A stretch of DNA of 34,694 nt from Candidatus Aminicenantes bacterium UBA2199 (GCA_002327965.1 DCVB01000107.1:1-34694), one strand, 5' to 3'; positions 8,301 to 17,328 are shown, counted from the first letter of the stretch. The notes: generated from the sequence alone by a model not told the origin. Program-made: numbers and translations.

Positions 8301-8891
8301 TCAACCGATCTTGTTCTTGACTTCGGACATGATCTGCTTGGAGATGGCCTTCAGCGTATCCACCACCCCGTCGCCTCGGTAGGCGACCGCTTCCAGGACC
8401 GGTTCTTCCTTCTTCCTCAGGGAGCTGATCAGCTCGTTGGCCGGGGTGACATTGGGCAGGTCGCGCTTGTTCAGCTGCAGGACATAGGGGATGGAGGCGA
8501 AATCGATCTTGTAGTCGCGCAGGTTCTCCAGCATGTCCTGGATACTCTCGAGGTTGGCCTCGAAACGCTCGTTCTGGGAGTCGGCCACGAAGACCAGGCC
8601 GTCCACGCCTTTCAGGATGAGCTTGCGCGAGGCGCTGTAGTAAATCTGCCCGGGGACGGTGTACAGGTGGAAACGCACCTTGTAATCCTTGATGGTGCCC
8701 AGATCGAGAGGGAAAAAATCGAAGAACAGCGTGCGCTCGGTCTCGGTGGCCAGGCTGACCAGCTTGCCCTTGTTGTCCTTCTTGATCTTCTCGTAAATAT
8801 ACTTGATGTTGGTCGTCTTGCCGCTGAGGCCGGGGCCATAGTAAACGATCTTGAAATTGATCTCGCGCGTGGAATAGTTCAGGAATGACAA
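8301..8891 (-). CDS. mglA: MglA-type small Ras-like GTPase
   Basis: This 196-residue protein matches Myxococcus MglA closely in motif order: NYSTREINFKIVYYGPGLSGKTT with the P-loop at 19-27, SLATETERTLFFDFFPL, TVPGQIYYSASRKLILKGVDG with the conserved Q82, VFVADSQ, and NKRD (141-144). MglA controls cell polarity and motility by switching between GDP and GTP forms at the pole. The start is TTG at 8891, preceded by GGAGA in the end of mglB. Its GTPase-activating partner lies immediately upstream (2-nt gap), and a radical SAM gene follows with no gap. Identification is firm; the role in this organism is inferred. Confidence 0.93.
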   Translation of the reverse strand: MSFLNYSTREINFKIVYYGPGLSGKTTNIKYIYEKIKKDNKGKLVSLATETERTLFFDFFPLDLGTIKDYKVRFHLYTVPGQIYYSASRKLILKGVDGLVFVADSQNERFEANLESIQDMLENLRDYKIDFASIPYVLQLNKRDLPNVTPANELISSLRKKEEPVLEAVAYRGDGVVDTLKAISKQIMSEVKNKIG

Positions 8892-8893
8892 GT

Positions 8894-9382
8894 TCAGTCT
8901 CCAAAGATGCGGTCGATGTCCTCGTCGGACACGCCCTCGAACGGGGAGCCGACCGGGGCTTTATCGCTGGCTTTCAGCTTCTTGTTGATGGTCTGGAACA
9001 CCTTGATCAGTTCCTCCAGGGCGGCGCGCACCCGGAAGCGCACCAGGCCGAGGTTGGATGAGTTGTCGAAGATGACCACCAGCATGGTGCGGTCGTTGAT
9101 CAGCGAGATGTGCAGGCATTCCTTGGAGGACTCGTTGAGCACGGCGGTGAAGTTCTCGATCTTCAGCATCTGGGCGATGCTGTTGATGGCCGCCACGCTG
9201 CCGGCGATCAGGGAGGATATGGAATTGAGATTGACGTCGTCCATCTCACCGGAAGAGGCGATGCAGTGTCCCTCCGAGTCGGTGATGAATACGGCCTTGG
9301 AATTGGTGTTGCCTTTCAGCTTGCGGAGGATTTCCTTGATCAGGACATACTCTTCATTGTAAATGATGAAATTTTCTTGCAT
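8894..9382 (-). CDS. mglB: Roadblock/LC7 protein, MglB-like GTPase regulator
   Basis: The 162-residue protein has a Roadblock/LC7 fold pattern: a strand-rich core with SKAVFITDSEGHCIASSG, a helix with LIAGSVAAINSIAQML, then LHISLINDRTMLVVIFD. A C-terminal tail of about 40 residues carries an acidic end. In Myxococcus, MglB is the GAP of MglA and sits in the same operon, exactly as here. The ATG at 9382 begins the three-gene minus-strand operon. The name rests on this context, since roadblock proteins are hard to tell apart by sequence alone. Confidence 0.85.
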   Translation of the reverse strand: MQENFIIYNEEYVLIKEILRKLKGNTNSKAVFITDSEGHCIASSGEMDDVNLNSISSLIAGSVAAINSIAQMLKIENFTAVLNESSKECLHISLINDRTMLVVIFDNSSNLGLVRFRVRAALEELIKVFQTINKKLKASDKAPVGSPFEGVSDEDIDRIFGD

Positions 9383-9401
9383 ATTTTCTTCTTCCCCGCA
9401 A

Positions 9402-9431
9402 ATTATAGCATTGCCGGAAATAAATCGCCAA
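9402..9431 (-). promoter_or_regulatory. Promoter of mglB-mglA operon
   Basis: On the minus strand TTGGCG (9431-9426), an 18-bp spacer and a perfect TATAAT (9407-9402) lie about 20 nt upstream of the mglB ATG. Confidence 0.5.
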
Positions 9432-9453
9432 CCTCTCCCTTCACCCGCACCTC

Positions 9454-10056
9454 CTACTTCACTTCCAGTCGGCCTTCAATCGCCTTGGCGATCGTCACTT
9501 CGTCGGCGTAGTCCAGGTCGGCCCCGACCGGCAGGCCGAGGGCGATCCGTGAAACAGTGATTTTATACTGCCGCAGGATTTCTGTCAAATAATGGGCGGT
9601 GGCGCTGCCCTCGGTGGTCGGGCTGGTGGCCAGGATGATCTCGCGAAAATGGCCGTCGCGGATGCGCTGCAGCAGGCCGGCGATGCGCAGTTCATCGGGG
9701 CCGATGCCGCGGATCGGCGAGAGGTTGCCCATCAGCACATGGTAATGACCATGGTAGAGACCGGTCTTCTCGATGGAATGGATGTTGAACGGCTCCTCGA
9801 CCACGCAAATCGTCTCGGGGTCGCGCTCGGGATCGGAACAGATCTCGCAGGGGTCGGAAACGGTGATGTTGTTGCAGCGTGAACAGTAAAAGGTCTTCTC
9901 GCGGGCCTGGACGATGGCATCGGCCAGGGCCAGGGCGTTCTTCCTTTCTCCGCGCAGCAGGAAAAAAGCGATGCGCTGGGCCGTCTTGCGGCCGATGCCG
10001 GGGATCTTCTTCAATTCCTCGATCAGCCGGGCCAGCGGCGGCGTGTATTCAGCCAT
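9454..10056 (-). CDS. recR: Recombination mediator protein RecR
   Basis: The 200-residue protein acts with RecF and RecO to load RecA on gapped DNA. Visible parts are the helix-hairpin-helix (KIPGIGRKTAQRIAFFLL), the four-cysteine zinc finger (C58, C61, C70, C73), the Toprim segment starting at ICVVEEP and containing the TSPTTEGSATAHYL segment, and the C-terminal GLPVGADLDYADE signature. It follows ybaB and dnaX in the common bacterial order. The length is standard. Confidence 0.97.
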   Translation of the reverse strand: MAEYTPPLARLIEELKKIPGIGRKTAQRIAFFLLRGERKNALALADAIVQAREKTFYCSRCNNITVSDPCEICSDPERDPETICVVEEPFNIHSIEKTGLYHGHYHVLMGNLSPIRGIGPDELRIAGLLQRIRDGHFREIILATSPTTEGSATAHYLTEILRQYKITVSRIALGLPVGADLDYADEVTIAKAIEGRLEVK

Positions 10057-10071
10057 GGGAACCCGCGGGCG

Positions 10072-10392
10072 TCACATCGCCCCGAAGGGAAATCCGCCCG
10101 GCAGGCCGCCGGCGATCCCGCCCATGCTGTCCTTCAGCTTCTCCTCGACCTTGGCCCGGGCGTCGTTGATCGCGGCCAGGACCAGGTCCTGCAGCATCTC
10201 GACGTCGGAGGGATCGACCGCTTCCGGTGCGATGCGCAGTGACTTCACCTGCTTGTGCCCGTCCATGCTGACCGTCACCATGCCGCCGCCGGACTGGCCA
10301 TCGACCAGCAGGGCGTCCATCTCCTCCTCCATGCGCTTGGCCATGTTCTGGGCCATGCCCATCATCTGGCTCATGTTCGGCAATTTAGCCAT
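10072..10392 (-). CDS. ybaB: YbaB/EbfC nucleoid-associated protein
   Basis: The 106-residue protein has the YbaB pattern: a methionine-rich first helix (MSQMMGMAQNMAKRMEEEMD), a three-strand centre (GGGMVTVSMDGHKQVKSLRI), and a helix LQDLVLAAINDARAKVEEKL followed by a glycine-rich tail. These small dimers bind DNA and affect expression and recovery from damage. The start overlaps the end of dnaX by 8 nt, indicating translational coupling. Confidence 0.95.
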   Translation of the reverse strand: MAKLPNMSQMMGMAQNMAKRMEEEMDALLVDGQSGGGMVTVSMDGHKQVKSLRIAPEAVDPSDVEMLQDLVLAAINDARAKVEEKLKDSMGGIAGGLPGGFPFGAM

Positions 10393-11968
10393 CCTTTCCT
10401 CCCTTGACGCTCTCGACGGCGATGACGCTGCCCTTGATGCGGTCCTTGAGGCTTTTGATCTTCTTGTCGTTCTTCAGCTCCTGGACGATCCGCTCGCCGT
10501 CGCCTTTGGCCGCCCCCTCCTTCAGGACGATCTCCAGCCCGGTCTCGCGCCCCGCCAGGGCCTGGGTCAGTTCGAGCAGATAGGGCCGGTTCTCCTTCAT
10601 CATTTTCCAGGCATTCTCCAAATGGGCGGCCACCTCGATGATCAGCGTGTTGCCGCGCAGGACCAGGCGCTGGGAGCCCAGGACCGAGGCCAGGCGAGGC
10701 TTTTCCTTCTCGACCCGCCCCTTGAGCTCATTGAGCCACTCATCCCCCTCGCCCCGGGGTGCCGCTTTGGCGACGTCGGGTTCGGGAACGGCCGGGCGTT
10801 CCGGCGCGGCGGCGACGGCGCGCGGCGCCGCCTCGGGCCGGGCGTCGCGCAGGCGCTTCAGGTAGTCCTCGATGCTGACCAGGGCCGAAAAATAACTCAG
10901 CTTGAGGAACATGTATTCCAGGATGATCGAGGGGTGCTCGGTGTTGCGGATGGTCTGCTCCAGCTCCTTGACGGCGTTGAAAAAGCGCAGCAGCTCGACC
11001 TCGCTGACATCCTTGACCATCTCGCGGATCACCGGCACATTCTCGGGATTGAGGTTGTGCAGGCGCTCGGACTCGGGGATCGACTTGATGACGATCACGT
11101 CACGGATGAAACGCAGGTACTCGGTGTAGAAGAACCTCAGGTCGGTGCCGCGCTCGATCAGCTGGTTGACCTGCTCGATGATCCCCTTGCGGTCCTGGCT
11201 GAACACGCATCGTGTCAGGGTGATGAACGTCTCCTCGGCGATGATGCCCAGGATGGCCACCACGTCGTCGTCCTTGACATCGCCGCTGGAGATGGCGATG
11301 GCCTGGTCGAGGATCTTCTTGGCGTCGCGCAGGCTGCCCTCGGCCGAGCGCGAGATCAGGTACAGCGCGTAGTCAGAGACACGGATGTTCTCCTTCCGGC
11401 AAATGTCCTTCAGGACCCCCTTGATGACTTCGAAGGGGATGCGCTTGAACTCGAAATGCTGGCAGCGTGAGACGATGGTGGCCGGGATCTTGTGGAAGTC
11501 GGTGGTGGCCATGATGAAGATCGTATGCTCCGGGGGCTCCTCCACGGTCTTGAGCAGGGCGTTCCAGGCCGCGTTGGACAGCATGTGCACCTCGTCGATG
11601 ACCACGATGCGGAAGCGGTTCTTCAGCGGCTTGTACTTGACCGTCTCGCGCAGGCTGCGCACCTCGTTGACCCCGTTGTTGGAGGCGCCGTCGATCTCCA
11701 TGTAATCGGCCGAATTGTCGTCGGTGATCTCCCGGCAGGTCGGGCACTCGTTGCAGGGCTCGATGGCCGGCCCTTTTTCGCAATTCAGGGCCTTGGCCAG
11801 GATGCGGGCCGAGGAGGTCTTGCCCACGCCCTTCATGCCGGAAAAAATCAGCGCCGGATAGACCTTGTTCATGGCGATGGCGTTCTGCAGGGTCTTGCAG
11901 ATGGCGGCCTGGCCGATGAGGTCGGCGAACTTCTGCGGCCTGTATTTTCTGGCTAAGGCTAGGTACAT
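10385..11968 (-). CDS. dnaX: DNA polymerase III subunit tau (DnaX)
   Basis: The 527-residue AAA+ clamp-loader ATPase shows RKYRPQKFADLIGQ, Walker A GMKGVGKT (44-51), the zinc module with C63, C72, C75 and C78, the DEVHMLS Walker B, and the sensor segment ATTDFHKIPATIVSRC. A proline- and alanine-rich linker near residues 370-395 precedes a C-terminal tau-like domain. I see no A-rich slippery heptamer, so a gamma product made by frameshift is not supported. The ATG lies about 20 nt after the SRP RNA on the same strand. Confidence 0.96.
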   Translation of the reverse strand: MYLALARKYRPQKFADLIGQAAICKTLQNAIAMNKVYPALIFSGMKGVGKTSSARILAKALNCEKGPAIEPCNECPTCREITDDNSADYMEIDGASNNGVNEVRSLRETVKYKPLKNRFRIVVIDEVHMLSNAAWNALLKTVEEPPEHTIFIMATTDFHKIPATIVSRCQHFEFKRIPFEVIKGVLKDICRKENIRVSDYALYLISRSAEGSLRDAKKILDQAIAISSGDVKDDDVVAILGIIAEETFITLTRCVFSQDRKGIIEQVNQLIERGTDLRFFYTEYLRFIRDVIVIKSIPESERLHNLNPENVPVIREMVKDVSEVELLRFFNAVKELEQTIRNTEHPSIILEYMFLKLSYFSALVSIEDYLKRLRDARPEAAPRAVAAAPERPAVPEPDVAKAAPRGEGDEWLNELKGRVEKEKPRLASVLGSQRLVLRGNTLIIEVAAHLENAWKMMKENRPYLLELTQALAGRETGLEIVLKEGAAKGDGERIVQELKNDKKIKSLKDRIKGSVIAVESVKGGKDG

Positions 11969-11987
11969 GTTCTCTCTCTTTCAACAA

Positions 11988-12087
11988 GGGCCCAGGAGGC
12001 CCCGGTCACCTGCGGGGTCCTGCTTATTGCTGCTACCTCTCGGTCCTGACAAGGTTCACAGGTCCGCACCGCCGGGCTCCTGGGCCG
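11988..12087 (-). ncRNA. ffs: Bacterial small SRP RNA (4.5S)
   Basis: On the minus strand, a 10-bp terminal helix (GGCCCAGGAG with CTCCTGGGCC) encloses a rod of about 100 nt. Its apical part contains GTCAGGACCGAGAGG followed by TAGCAGCAATAAG, the Ffh-binding hairpin with a GAGA-type tetraloop and the asymmetric A-rich loop. It lies between tRNA-Ser and dnaX, the arrangement found in many bacteria. The ends are set by the terminal helix and may be off by a few bases. Confidence 0.93.
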
Positions 12088-12136
12088 TTTGTCTGCTCGG
12101 GCCGGGGCCACGCGGGTCCCGTGGATCGGGCGACAA

Positions 12137-12223
<87 letters not shown>

Positions 12224-12235
12224 AGGCGCGTGGTC

Positions 12236-12264
12236 ATTGTATAATGATATCGCCTGGAAAGCAA
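12236..12264 (-). promoter_or_regulatory. Promoter of tRNA-Ser/SRP RNA/dnaX block
   Basis: On the minus strand TTGCTT (12264-12259), a 17-bp spacer and TACAAT (12241-12236) predict a start about 6 nt before the mature tRNA end. Confidence 0.55.
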
Positions 12265-12302
12265 GGGCTTTCGTGAACAATCCGAGGCTCCTGGAGCGGA
12301 GA

Positions 12303-12342
12303 CTCGGCAAACGGCGGACGGTGGACGGCGGACGGCAACCGT
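12303..12342. repeat. GGACGG word cluster
   Basis: Repeated (C)GGCGGACGG and TGGACGG words follow one another between GH13 and tRNA-Ser. There is no coding potential. It recalls the 'tacggttgacggtgcacgg' style of sequence at the ends of the inverted repeat near 2415. Confidence 0.5.
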
Positions 12343-12377
12343 GCTGGAACGAGATCGCCTTCGAGCTCCGGATTTTT

Positions 12378-15300
12378 TTAAAAATCGGCAAGCTTGGCCT
12401 TGAAAGGTTCCAGTTTGAATTTTGTCTGGACGGCCAGGGCGGGGAGAAAATGCAGGAGCGCCTCGACCTCCAAGCCCGGATCGGGGGATGCCTTCCCTGC
12501 ATCTCCCGCAAGGCGATCGATCTCCCCCAGCAGCTGCCCGGCCAGCCGTTCGCAAAACAGAGCGAAGCGTTCCTTGCCGAAGTAGGTCTCTTCCCGGAAA
12601 CGATTCACCTGGATGAGTTCACGGACCGGCGCCTGAGCCATCAGGGCGACCACCAGCTTGGCGACGGCAACGGCGGACTGCTCCCCTCCCTGAATCATCT
12701 TCATGGCACAGGCCGAGATCTCTCCCGCGTTCTCGCAGGCAGCACGCAGCCAGTGCATTTCAGGCCCGATCGCCTCCAGCGCATCTCCCCACTCGCGCAT
12801 CACGGCCGTTGAGGCCAGGTCGAGCCGCCACTCGTCCCAGAGGGCGGAAGCCGGCTTCCCCGCCGGGGCGGACATCAGCCGGCGCAGGCCCGAATACAAG
12901 ATGAAGCGGCGGGTGCTTTTCAGGTCATGGGCATTCTGGCGGACTCCTGGCGCCGGCGCGCTGCCCTCCTCCGTTCCCGGGCTGCGCTTCTTCCCGGATC
13001 GGGCAGCCAGCTGGCGCCAGGCCATCTGATCGGCGATGATCCCCTGGGCGATGGCCAGGCCGTCACCGCTTCCGGCCAGCGCGCCGGCGCGGGCAGCCAG
13101 CGCGGCGGCCTTTGCTTCCAGCTCCAGCCACAGGGCATTCTCGGCCATCCCCCCGGGAGCGGCCTGAAGAACCGCCGCAAAACGATCGGCCAGATCCGCC
13201 CGGCACATCTCGCCCAGGGCATCGTGCAACGGCCGCAGTTCAAGTTCACGGCACGCCGCCTCCACGCTGGCGACGCCCCGCCCCTGCAGCTGGCCTTCCA
13301 GGGCGGCGAGACGTCCGTCGGCGTCGTCGGCCAGCTCGCGAAAATCGAGGAATACATGGGCCTGGTAGGCTGCCAACTCAAAAAACATCCCCCGCGCGCA
13401 CAGTTCCTGGCAGGAGCGGATGAATTCCAGTCCCGAGACCTGGTCGCGGAAAACAACGTACCATCCGGCTTCGGCACGCAGTCCCAATCCCCGGCCCAGG
13501 TCCTCCTGCCGGAGGCGGCGCGGACCGCCGAAAGGTTCCTCGGCGGTGAAGGCGGCCGAAAGGCGGATCCAGCCCGAGGTCGCCGCGAAACGGTTGTGGA
13601 AGACCACCAGGCTGCGCTCATTGTCGGGACAGTTGGAAAAAGCGACGACATTCTCGTCGGCGCCGTGGGCGGTGAAGAAATCGTAGAGGCGGAAGTCATC
13701 CACGCCGGCGAACAGCACCCGCCGGCGCAGCAGGGGAAAGATCTGGCGTTCGTGCCGTTGGACCAGTTCCTCGTCCGGGTGCTCATCCAAGTAGGCGCGG
13801 CGGTACTCCATGCCGTACTTTTCTCGGAAGCCCTCGATCTGGCCGTGGCCGAACATCGGCAGCCCGGGCAAGGCGGCCAGCAGGGTGCAGGCTCCGAAGT
13901 ACTTGTCGCCGCCGCCGAACTGGGCCCAGGCGGTGTCCTCGTCGGGATTGTTCATGAAATTAACGAAACGCTTGAGGATCTCGGGATTGAACTCCAGGGC
14001 GTTCTTCAGCGACTGGCGGAACTTGGCGTTTTCCTCCATCTTCAGGAAGTTCATGAACGCGCTGTTATAGACGCGGTGCATGCCCAGGGTACGCACGAAA
14101 TAGGACTCCATCAGCCAGAAGGCCTCGGCCAGCAGCAGGGTGTCGGGGTTCTCCCGGGCCATGCGGTCGACCACTTCGCGCCAGAACTCCCAGGGCATGA
14201 CCCGGTTGAACTGCTCCTGGGTCATGCCCATGCCGGCGCGCGAGGGAATGTCGCCACCGCTCCCCGGCGGCGGGAACCACAGCCGCTGGAAGTGCCGGCG
14301 CGCCAGGGTCATGGCCGCGTCAAAGCGGATGATGGGGAACTTGCGGGATACTTCCAGGATGCCCTGCATGACGGCCTCGCGCACGTCGGGCCGCAGGTAG
14401 TTCAGCTGCGCCGTGTCGTTCCAGGGCATGCGCGTGCCGTCGTTGCCATGGTAGATGTACCGCTCGCGGCCGCTGCGGCGGTCCACCCATTTGAAGACCA
14501 CGGCGGCGTCGCTGCGGTCGTAATAGTGGTCCTCGAGGAAGATGCCCACCCGCGGGTCGTGCGACAGGTCCTCGCCGGTGAAACGATAGGAGGGGAATGG
14601 ACTGTGGTCGAGGGAGACGAACCACTCGGGGTGCTCCACCACCCAGGGCGAGTCGATGCCCATGTGATTGGGGACCATGTCCGAGGCCAGGCGGATACCC
14701 CGGGACCAGGCGCGGCGGCGCAGGTTTTCCAGGGCCGCTTCGCCTCCCAGGTCGGCGGCGATCTCGTAACGGTACAGGGAATAGGCCGAGGCCATGGCTT
14801 CGGGATTGCCGCACTTCTGCTTGATGCGCCGGGATGCGGGGCTGCGCTCCCAGACGCCGATCAGCCAGAGGCCGGTGAAACCCCAGCGGCCGAGCCGATC
14901 CAACTCTTCGTCGGGGATCCCGTCCAGGGTGGTGATGGAGCGGCCGTATTCTCGGCTGAGCTGGTCGAGCCATACAAAGACGGTCTTGGCCATCAGCACC
15001 AGGCGCGGCATCCAGTCCCTGTCCGGCGAGAAGCGCTCGGCTTCCTGGCTGTCGGCGCTGCCGGTCATGCCGGCCTGGTCGGCATCGAATACCGCCGCCG
15101 GCCCGGGGCCGGGGAAAAACTTCTTCTCGTCCTCGCGGATCAGGTCGCCGCCCAGGAGGATGCGTTCCAGGAACCTGCCCAGCAGCAACCCCCATTTTTC
15201 GCGGATGAACTGCAGCTGCCCGGCAAGCGATTCGGGAAACGCCAGCGCCGGGCTGCGCAGCATGTCGACCAGGTTCTGGCTGTCGGGGCCAAAGGGCGGA

Positions 15301-15980
15301 AGCCGGGAGAAGAAATCCCGCGCCAGGTCGGGCAGGGACGGGTAAACCGTATCCCGGGCCAGGTCTTCGTCGGCGAACAGCTCGCGGAACAACGCGAAAG
15401 CGGGATTGGCATTGGCCAGCCAAAGCAGCAGCAGTTCCTCCAGGGCCATCTCGCGATTGGCGACCCCCTGGGTCGTTCCCAGCAGGTATTCCTCGGGGGC
15501 GATTCGGCCCTGGTGGACGTCCAGCGGCGGGAAATCGCGGCAGAATCGCAGCAGCGTCCGGCGCAGCTCGCCGGCACCGGCTCTTTTTTCCAGTTCGGCG
15601 AGCAGGTCGCTGAAAACCCGGGGGCGCACCTGCGCCGCATAAAGGGAGATCACGTGATGCAGGATCTCGTCGATCAGCCCCATGGCGTTCAAGGCACCGG
15701 CTCGCACCGTACCCAACGAGGCATCCTGGCTGCGGCCTTCGTTCATTTTCTGGGCGAAGATGCGCACGGCCTGGTAGTCGGCCAGGATCACATTGCCGGA
15801 AACGGAGAAAAGGGCCTGATTGAACTGGAAGCGGGTGCGGCAGGCCCGGGAGACATGGAACTCCCGGGCCGCACCGCCGCGCCACGACGCGGCCGCACCC
15901 GGCAGCGACGGCCGGCAAAGGGCGAGACACTCCAGTTTCGTCAGCTGCAGTCCCAGGTACGATCGATCCGACTTGCGCAT
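12378..15980 (-). CDS. Very long GH13 (alpha-amylase-type) protein
   Basis: The 1200-residue protein has a helical N-terminal part (about 1-325) unlike known carbohydrate-binding modules, a central GH13 TIM barrel (about 345-830) and a helical C-terminal part of about 370 residues. GH13 motifs are present: region I SDMVPNHMG with D434, region II IRFDAA with R552 and nucleophile D554, region III LLLAEAF with acid/base E619. Region IV reads NFMNNPDED, lacking the usual NHD histidine, with D680 or D682 as the third acid. No signal peptide is seen, so it is probably cytoplasmic and may act on storage glucan or maltosyl units. ATG 15980 was chosen because the longer frame overlaps the MFS gene. 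The specificity is unknown. Confidence 0.8.
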   Translation of the reverse strand: MRKSDRSYLGLQLTKLECLALCRPSLPGAAASWRGGAAREFHVSRACRTRFQFNQALFSVSGNVILADYQAVRIFAQKMNEGRSQDASLGTVRAGALNAMGLIDEILHHVISLYAAQVRPRVFSDLLAELEKRAGAGELRRTLLRFCRDFPPLDVHQGRIAPEEYLLGTTQGVANREMALEELLLLWLANANPAFALFRELFADEDLARDTVYPSLPDLARDFFSRLPPFGPDSQNLVDMLRSPALAFPESLAGQLQFIREKWGLLLGRFLERILLGGDLIREDEKKFFPGPGPAAVFDADQAGMTGSADSQEAERFSPDRDWMPRLVLMAKTVFVWLDQLSREYGRSITTLDGIPDEELDRLGRWGFTGLWLIGVWERSPASRRIKQKCGNPEAMASAYSLYRYEIAADLGGEAALENLRRRAWSRGIRLASDMVPNHMGIDSPWVVEHPEWFVSLDHSPFPSYRFTGEDLSHDPRVGIFLEDHYYDRSDAAVVFKWVDRRSGRERYIYHGNDGTRMPWNDTAQLNYLRPDVREAVMQGILEVSRKFPIIRFDAAMTLARRHFQRLWFPPPGSGGDIPSRAGMGMTQEQFNRVMPWEFWREVVDRMARENPDTLLLAEAFWLMESYFVRTLGMHRVYNSAFMNFLKMEENAKFRQSLKNALEFNPEILKRFVNFMNNPDEDTAWAQFGGGDKYFGACTLLAALPGLPMFGHGQIEGFREKYGMEYRRAYLDEHPDEELVQRHERQIFPLLRRRVLFAGVDDFRLYDFFTAHGADENVVAFSNCPDNERSLVVFHNRFAATSGWIRLSAAFTAEEPFGGPRRLRQEDLGRGLGLRAEAGWYVVFRDQVSGLEFIRSCQELCARGMFFELAAYQAHVFLDFRELADDADGRLAALEGQLQGRGVASVEAACRELELRPLHDALGEMCRADLADRFAAVLQAAPGGMAENALWLELEAKAAALAARAGALAGSGDGLAIAQGIIADQMAWRQLAARSGKKRSPGTEEGSAPAPGVRQNAHDLKSTRRFILYSGLRRLMSAPAGKPASALWDEWRLDLASTAVMREWGDALEAIGPEMHWLRAACENAGEISACAMKMIQGGEQSAVAVAKLVVALMAQAPVRELIQVNRFREETYFGKERFALFCERLAGQLLGEIDRLAGDAGKASPDPGLEVEALLHFLPALAVQTKFKLEPFKAKLADF

Positions 15981-16042
15981 GATCCGGCTCACGGAGCCAC
16001 GATAGCATATCGGCGGGGAAAAAGGAACGCTGGCAGCGGTTT

Positions 16043-17263
16043 TCACGGCCTGGAGGCCGTGGGACGCCAGCGGGCAATGAGCAGCAGGGCCAGCAGGGCC
16101 ATGAGCGCTCCGAAATAGAAGGGAGCCGCGGGTCCGAACCCGCCCCACTTTCCCGTCCCGCCCCAGAGGATGCCGGCCAGGAAGGATGCGGGCAGGTCGG
16201 TCAGACCGAGCACGGCGTTGTAGGTGCCGTAGGCCATGCCCCGCGACTCGGCCGGGACCAGGTCGGCCACCAGCGCCTTGCCGGTGCCAAAGCTCAATCC
16301 GTAGTAGGCACCGTAAACGACGAAAAGGACGATGATATGCGCGGTCGAGCGGGCCATGGCCAATCCCAGGTAGGCCACGGCATAGATGGCCCAGCCGGCC
16401 ATGAGCACGCGGCGGCGGCCGACGCGGTCCGAGAGCCGGCCGGCGGGAAGCGATACCGCGGAGTAGACGAAATTAAAGGCCAGCAGCATGGCCAGGATGC
16501 CGGCGACCGGCAAGCCCCTTTCCTGGGCGCGCAGGATGATGAACGCGTCGGATGAGTTGCCCAATTCAAAGATCCCGACCATGATGACGAAATACCTGAA
16601 ATCCCCGCCCAGGGACTTGAAGGCGAATTTCGGCAGGCGCGCCGCGCCGGACACGGGGGTCTCCCGGACCCCCAGGGCCAGGACGATCACGGCGATGAAA
16701 GCCGGCAGCAGGCTGGCCAGGACGATGATGCGGAAGGTCCCGCCCAGCAATTCGCCGCTCCCTTTCTGCAGGAACCAGGTGATGGCCAGGGCAATGAGCA
16801 GGCCGCAAAATGCGCCGGCGGTATCGGCGGCACGGTGAAAGCCGAAAGCGTGTCCGCGCTGGGCGGCGGGGGTGGAATCGGCCACCAGGGCGTCCCGCGG
16901 GGCGGTACGAATGCCCTTGCCGACCCGGTCGCCCCAGCGGGCGGCGGCCACCACGCCCCAGGAGCGGGCAAAATAGAACAGCGGCTTGCTCAGCGCCGAA
17001 ATGCCGTAGCCCAGAACGGCCAGCGCCTTTCTTTTGCGCAACTTGTCGGAAAGCCATCCGGAGAACATCTTCAGCAGGCTGGAAGCGGACTCGGCCACCC
17101 CCTCGATAAGGCCGATGACGCTGGTCTTCACTCCCAGTACGTTCTTCATGAAGAGCGGCAGGGTGTTGATCACCATCTCGCTGGAGACATCGGTAAGAAA
17201 ACTCGTTATCGCCACGACCCGGACGTTGCGCGGCAGTTTCCGGCGCGGTTCGTTTTCAGCCAT
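16043..17263 (-). CDS. Major facilitator superfamily transporter
   Basis: The 406-residue protein has about 12 membrane helices in two halves. MFS loop signatures are SGWLSDKLRKRKAL between helices 2 and 3 and AGRLSDRVGRRRVLMAG in the second half. DRVGKGIRTAPRDALVAD is typical of the group that begins FLTDVSSEMVINTLPLF. The ATG at 17263 has GAGGTG before it; an upstream in-frame start has no such site. The substrate is not evident. It lies 63 nt upstream of the GH13 gene on the same strand, so a shared transcript is likely and sugar or oligosaccharide transport is one possibility. Confidence 0.9.
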   Translation of the reverse strand: MAENEPRRKLPRNVRVVAITSFLTDVSSEMVINTLPLFMKNVLGVKTSVIGLIEGVAESASSLLKMFSGWLSDKLRKRKALAVLGYGISALSKPLFYFARSWGVVAAARWGDRVGKGIRTAPRDALVADSTPAAQRGHAFGFHRAADTAGAFCGLLIALAITWFLQKGSGELLGGTFRIIVLASLLPAFIAVIVLALGVRETPVSGAARLPKFAFKSLGGDFRYFVIMVGIFELGNSSDAFIILRAQERGLPVAGILAMLLAFNFVYSAVSLPAGRLSDRVGRRRVLMAGWAIYAVAYLGLAMARSTAHIIVLFVVYGAYYGLSFGTGKALVADLVPAESRGMAYGTYNAVLGLTDLPASFLAGILWGGTGKWGGFGPAAPFYFGALMALLALLLIARWRPTASRP

Positions 17264-17295
17264 GCATGCACCTCGCGATGAATAAGGAAAAATCA

Positions 17296-17301
17296 ATTAT
17301 A
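17296..17301 (-). promoter_or_regulatory. -10 box upstream of MFS gene
   Basis: A perfect TATAAT reads on the minus strand 33 nt before the MFS start. No clear -35 is seen. It lies back to back with the znuA promoter. Confidence 0.35.
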
Positions 17302-17328
17302 ACCCAATTTTGGCGCGGCGAAGAAAAA

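Noticed and set aside
10385..11968. Programmed frameshift in dnaX giving gamma
   Set aside because: No A-rich slippery heptamer is visible in the relevant part of the gene.
12927..16118. A 1063-codon open frame on the plus strand
   Set aside because: It lies antisense to the GH13 gene, has no recognisable domain, and arises from GC-rich codon bias in the opposite frame.
15981..16148. N-terminal extension of the GH13 frame
   Set aside because: It overlaps the MFS gene and its residues look like a shadow; ATG 15980 is a better start.
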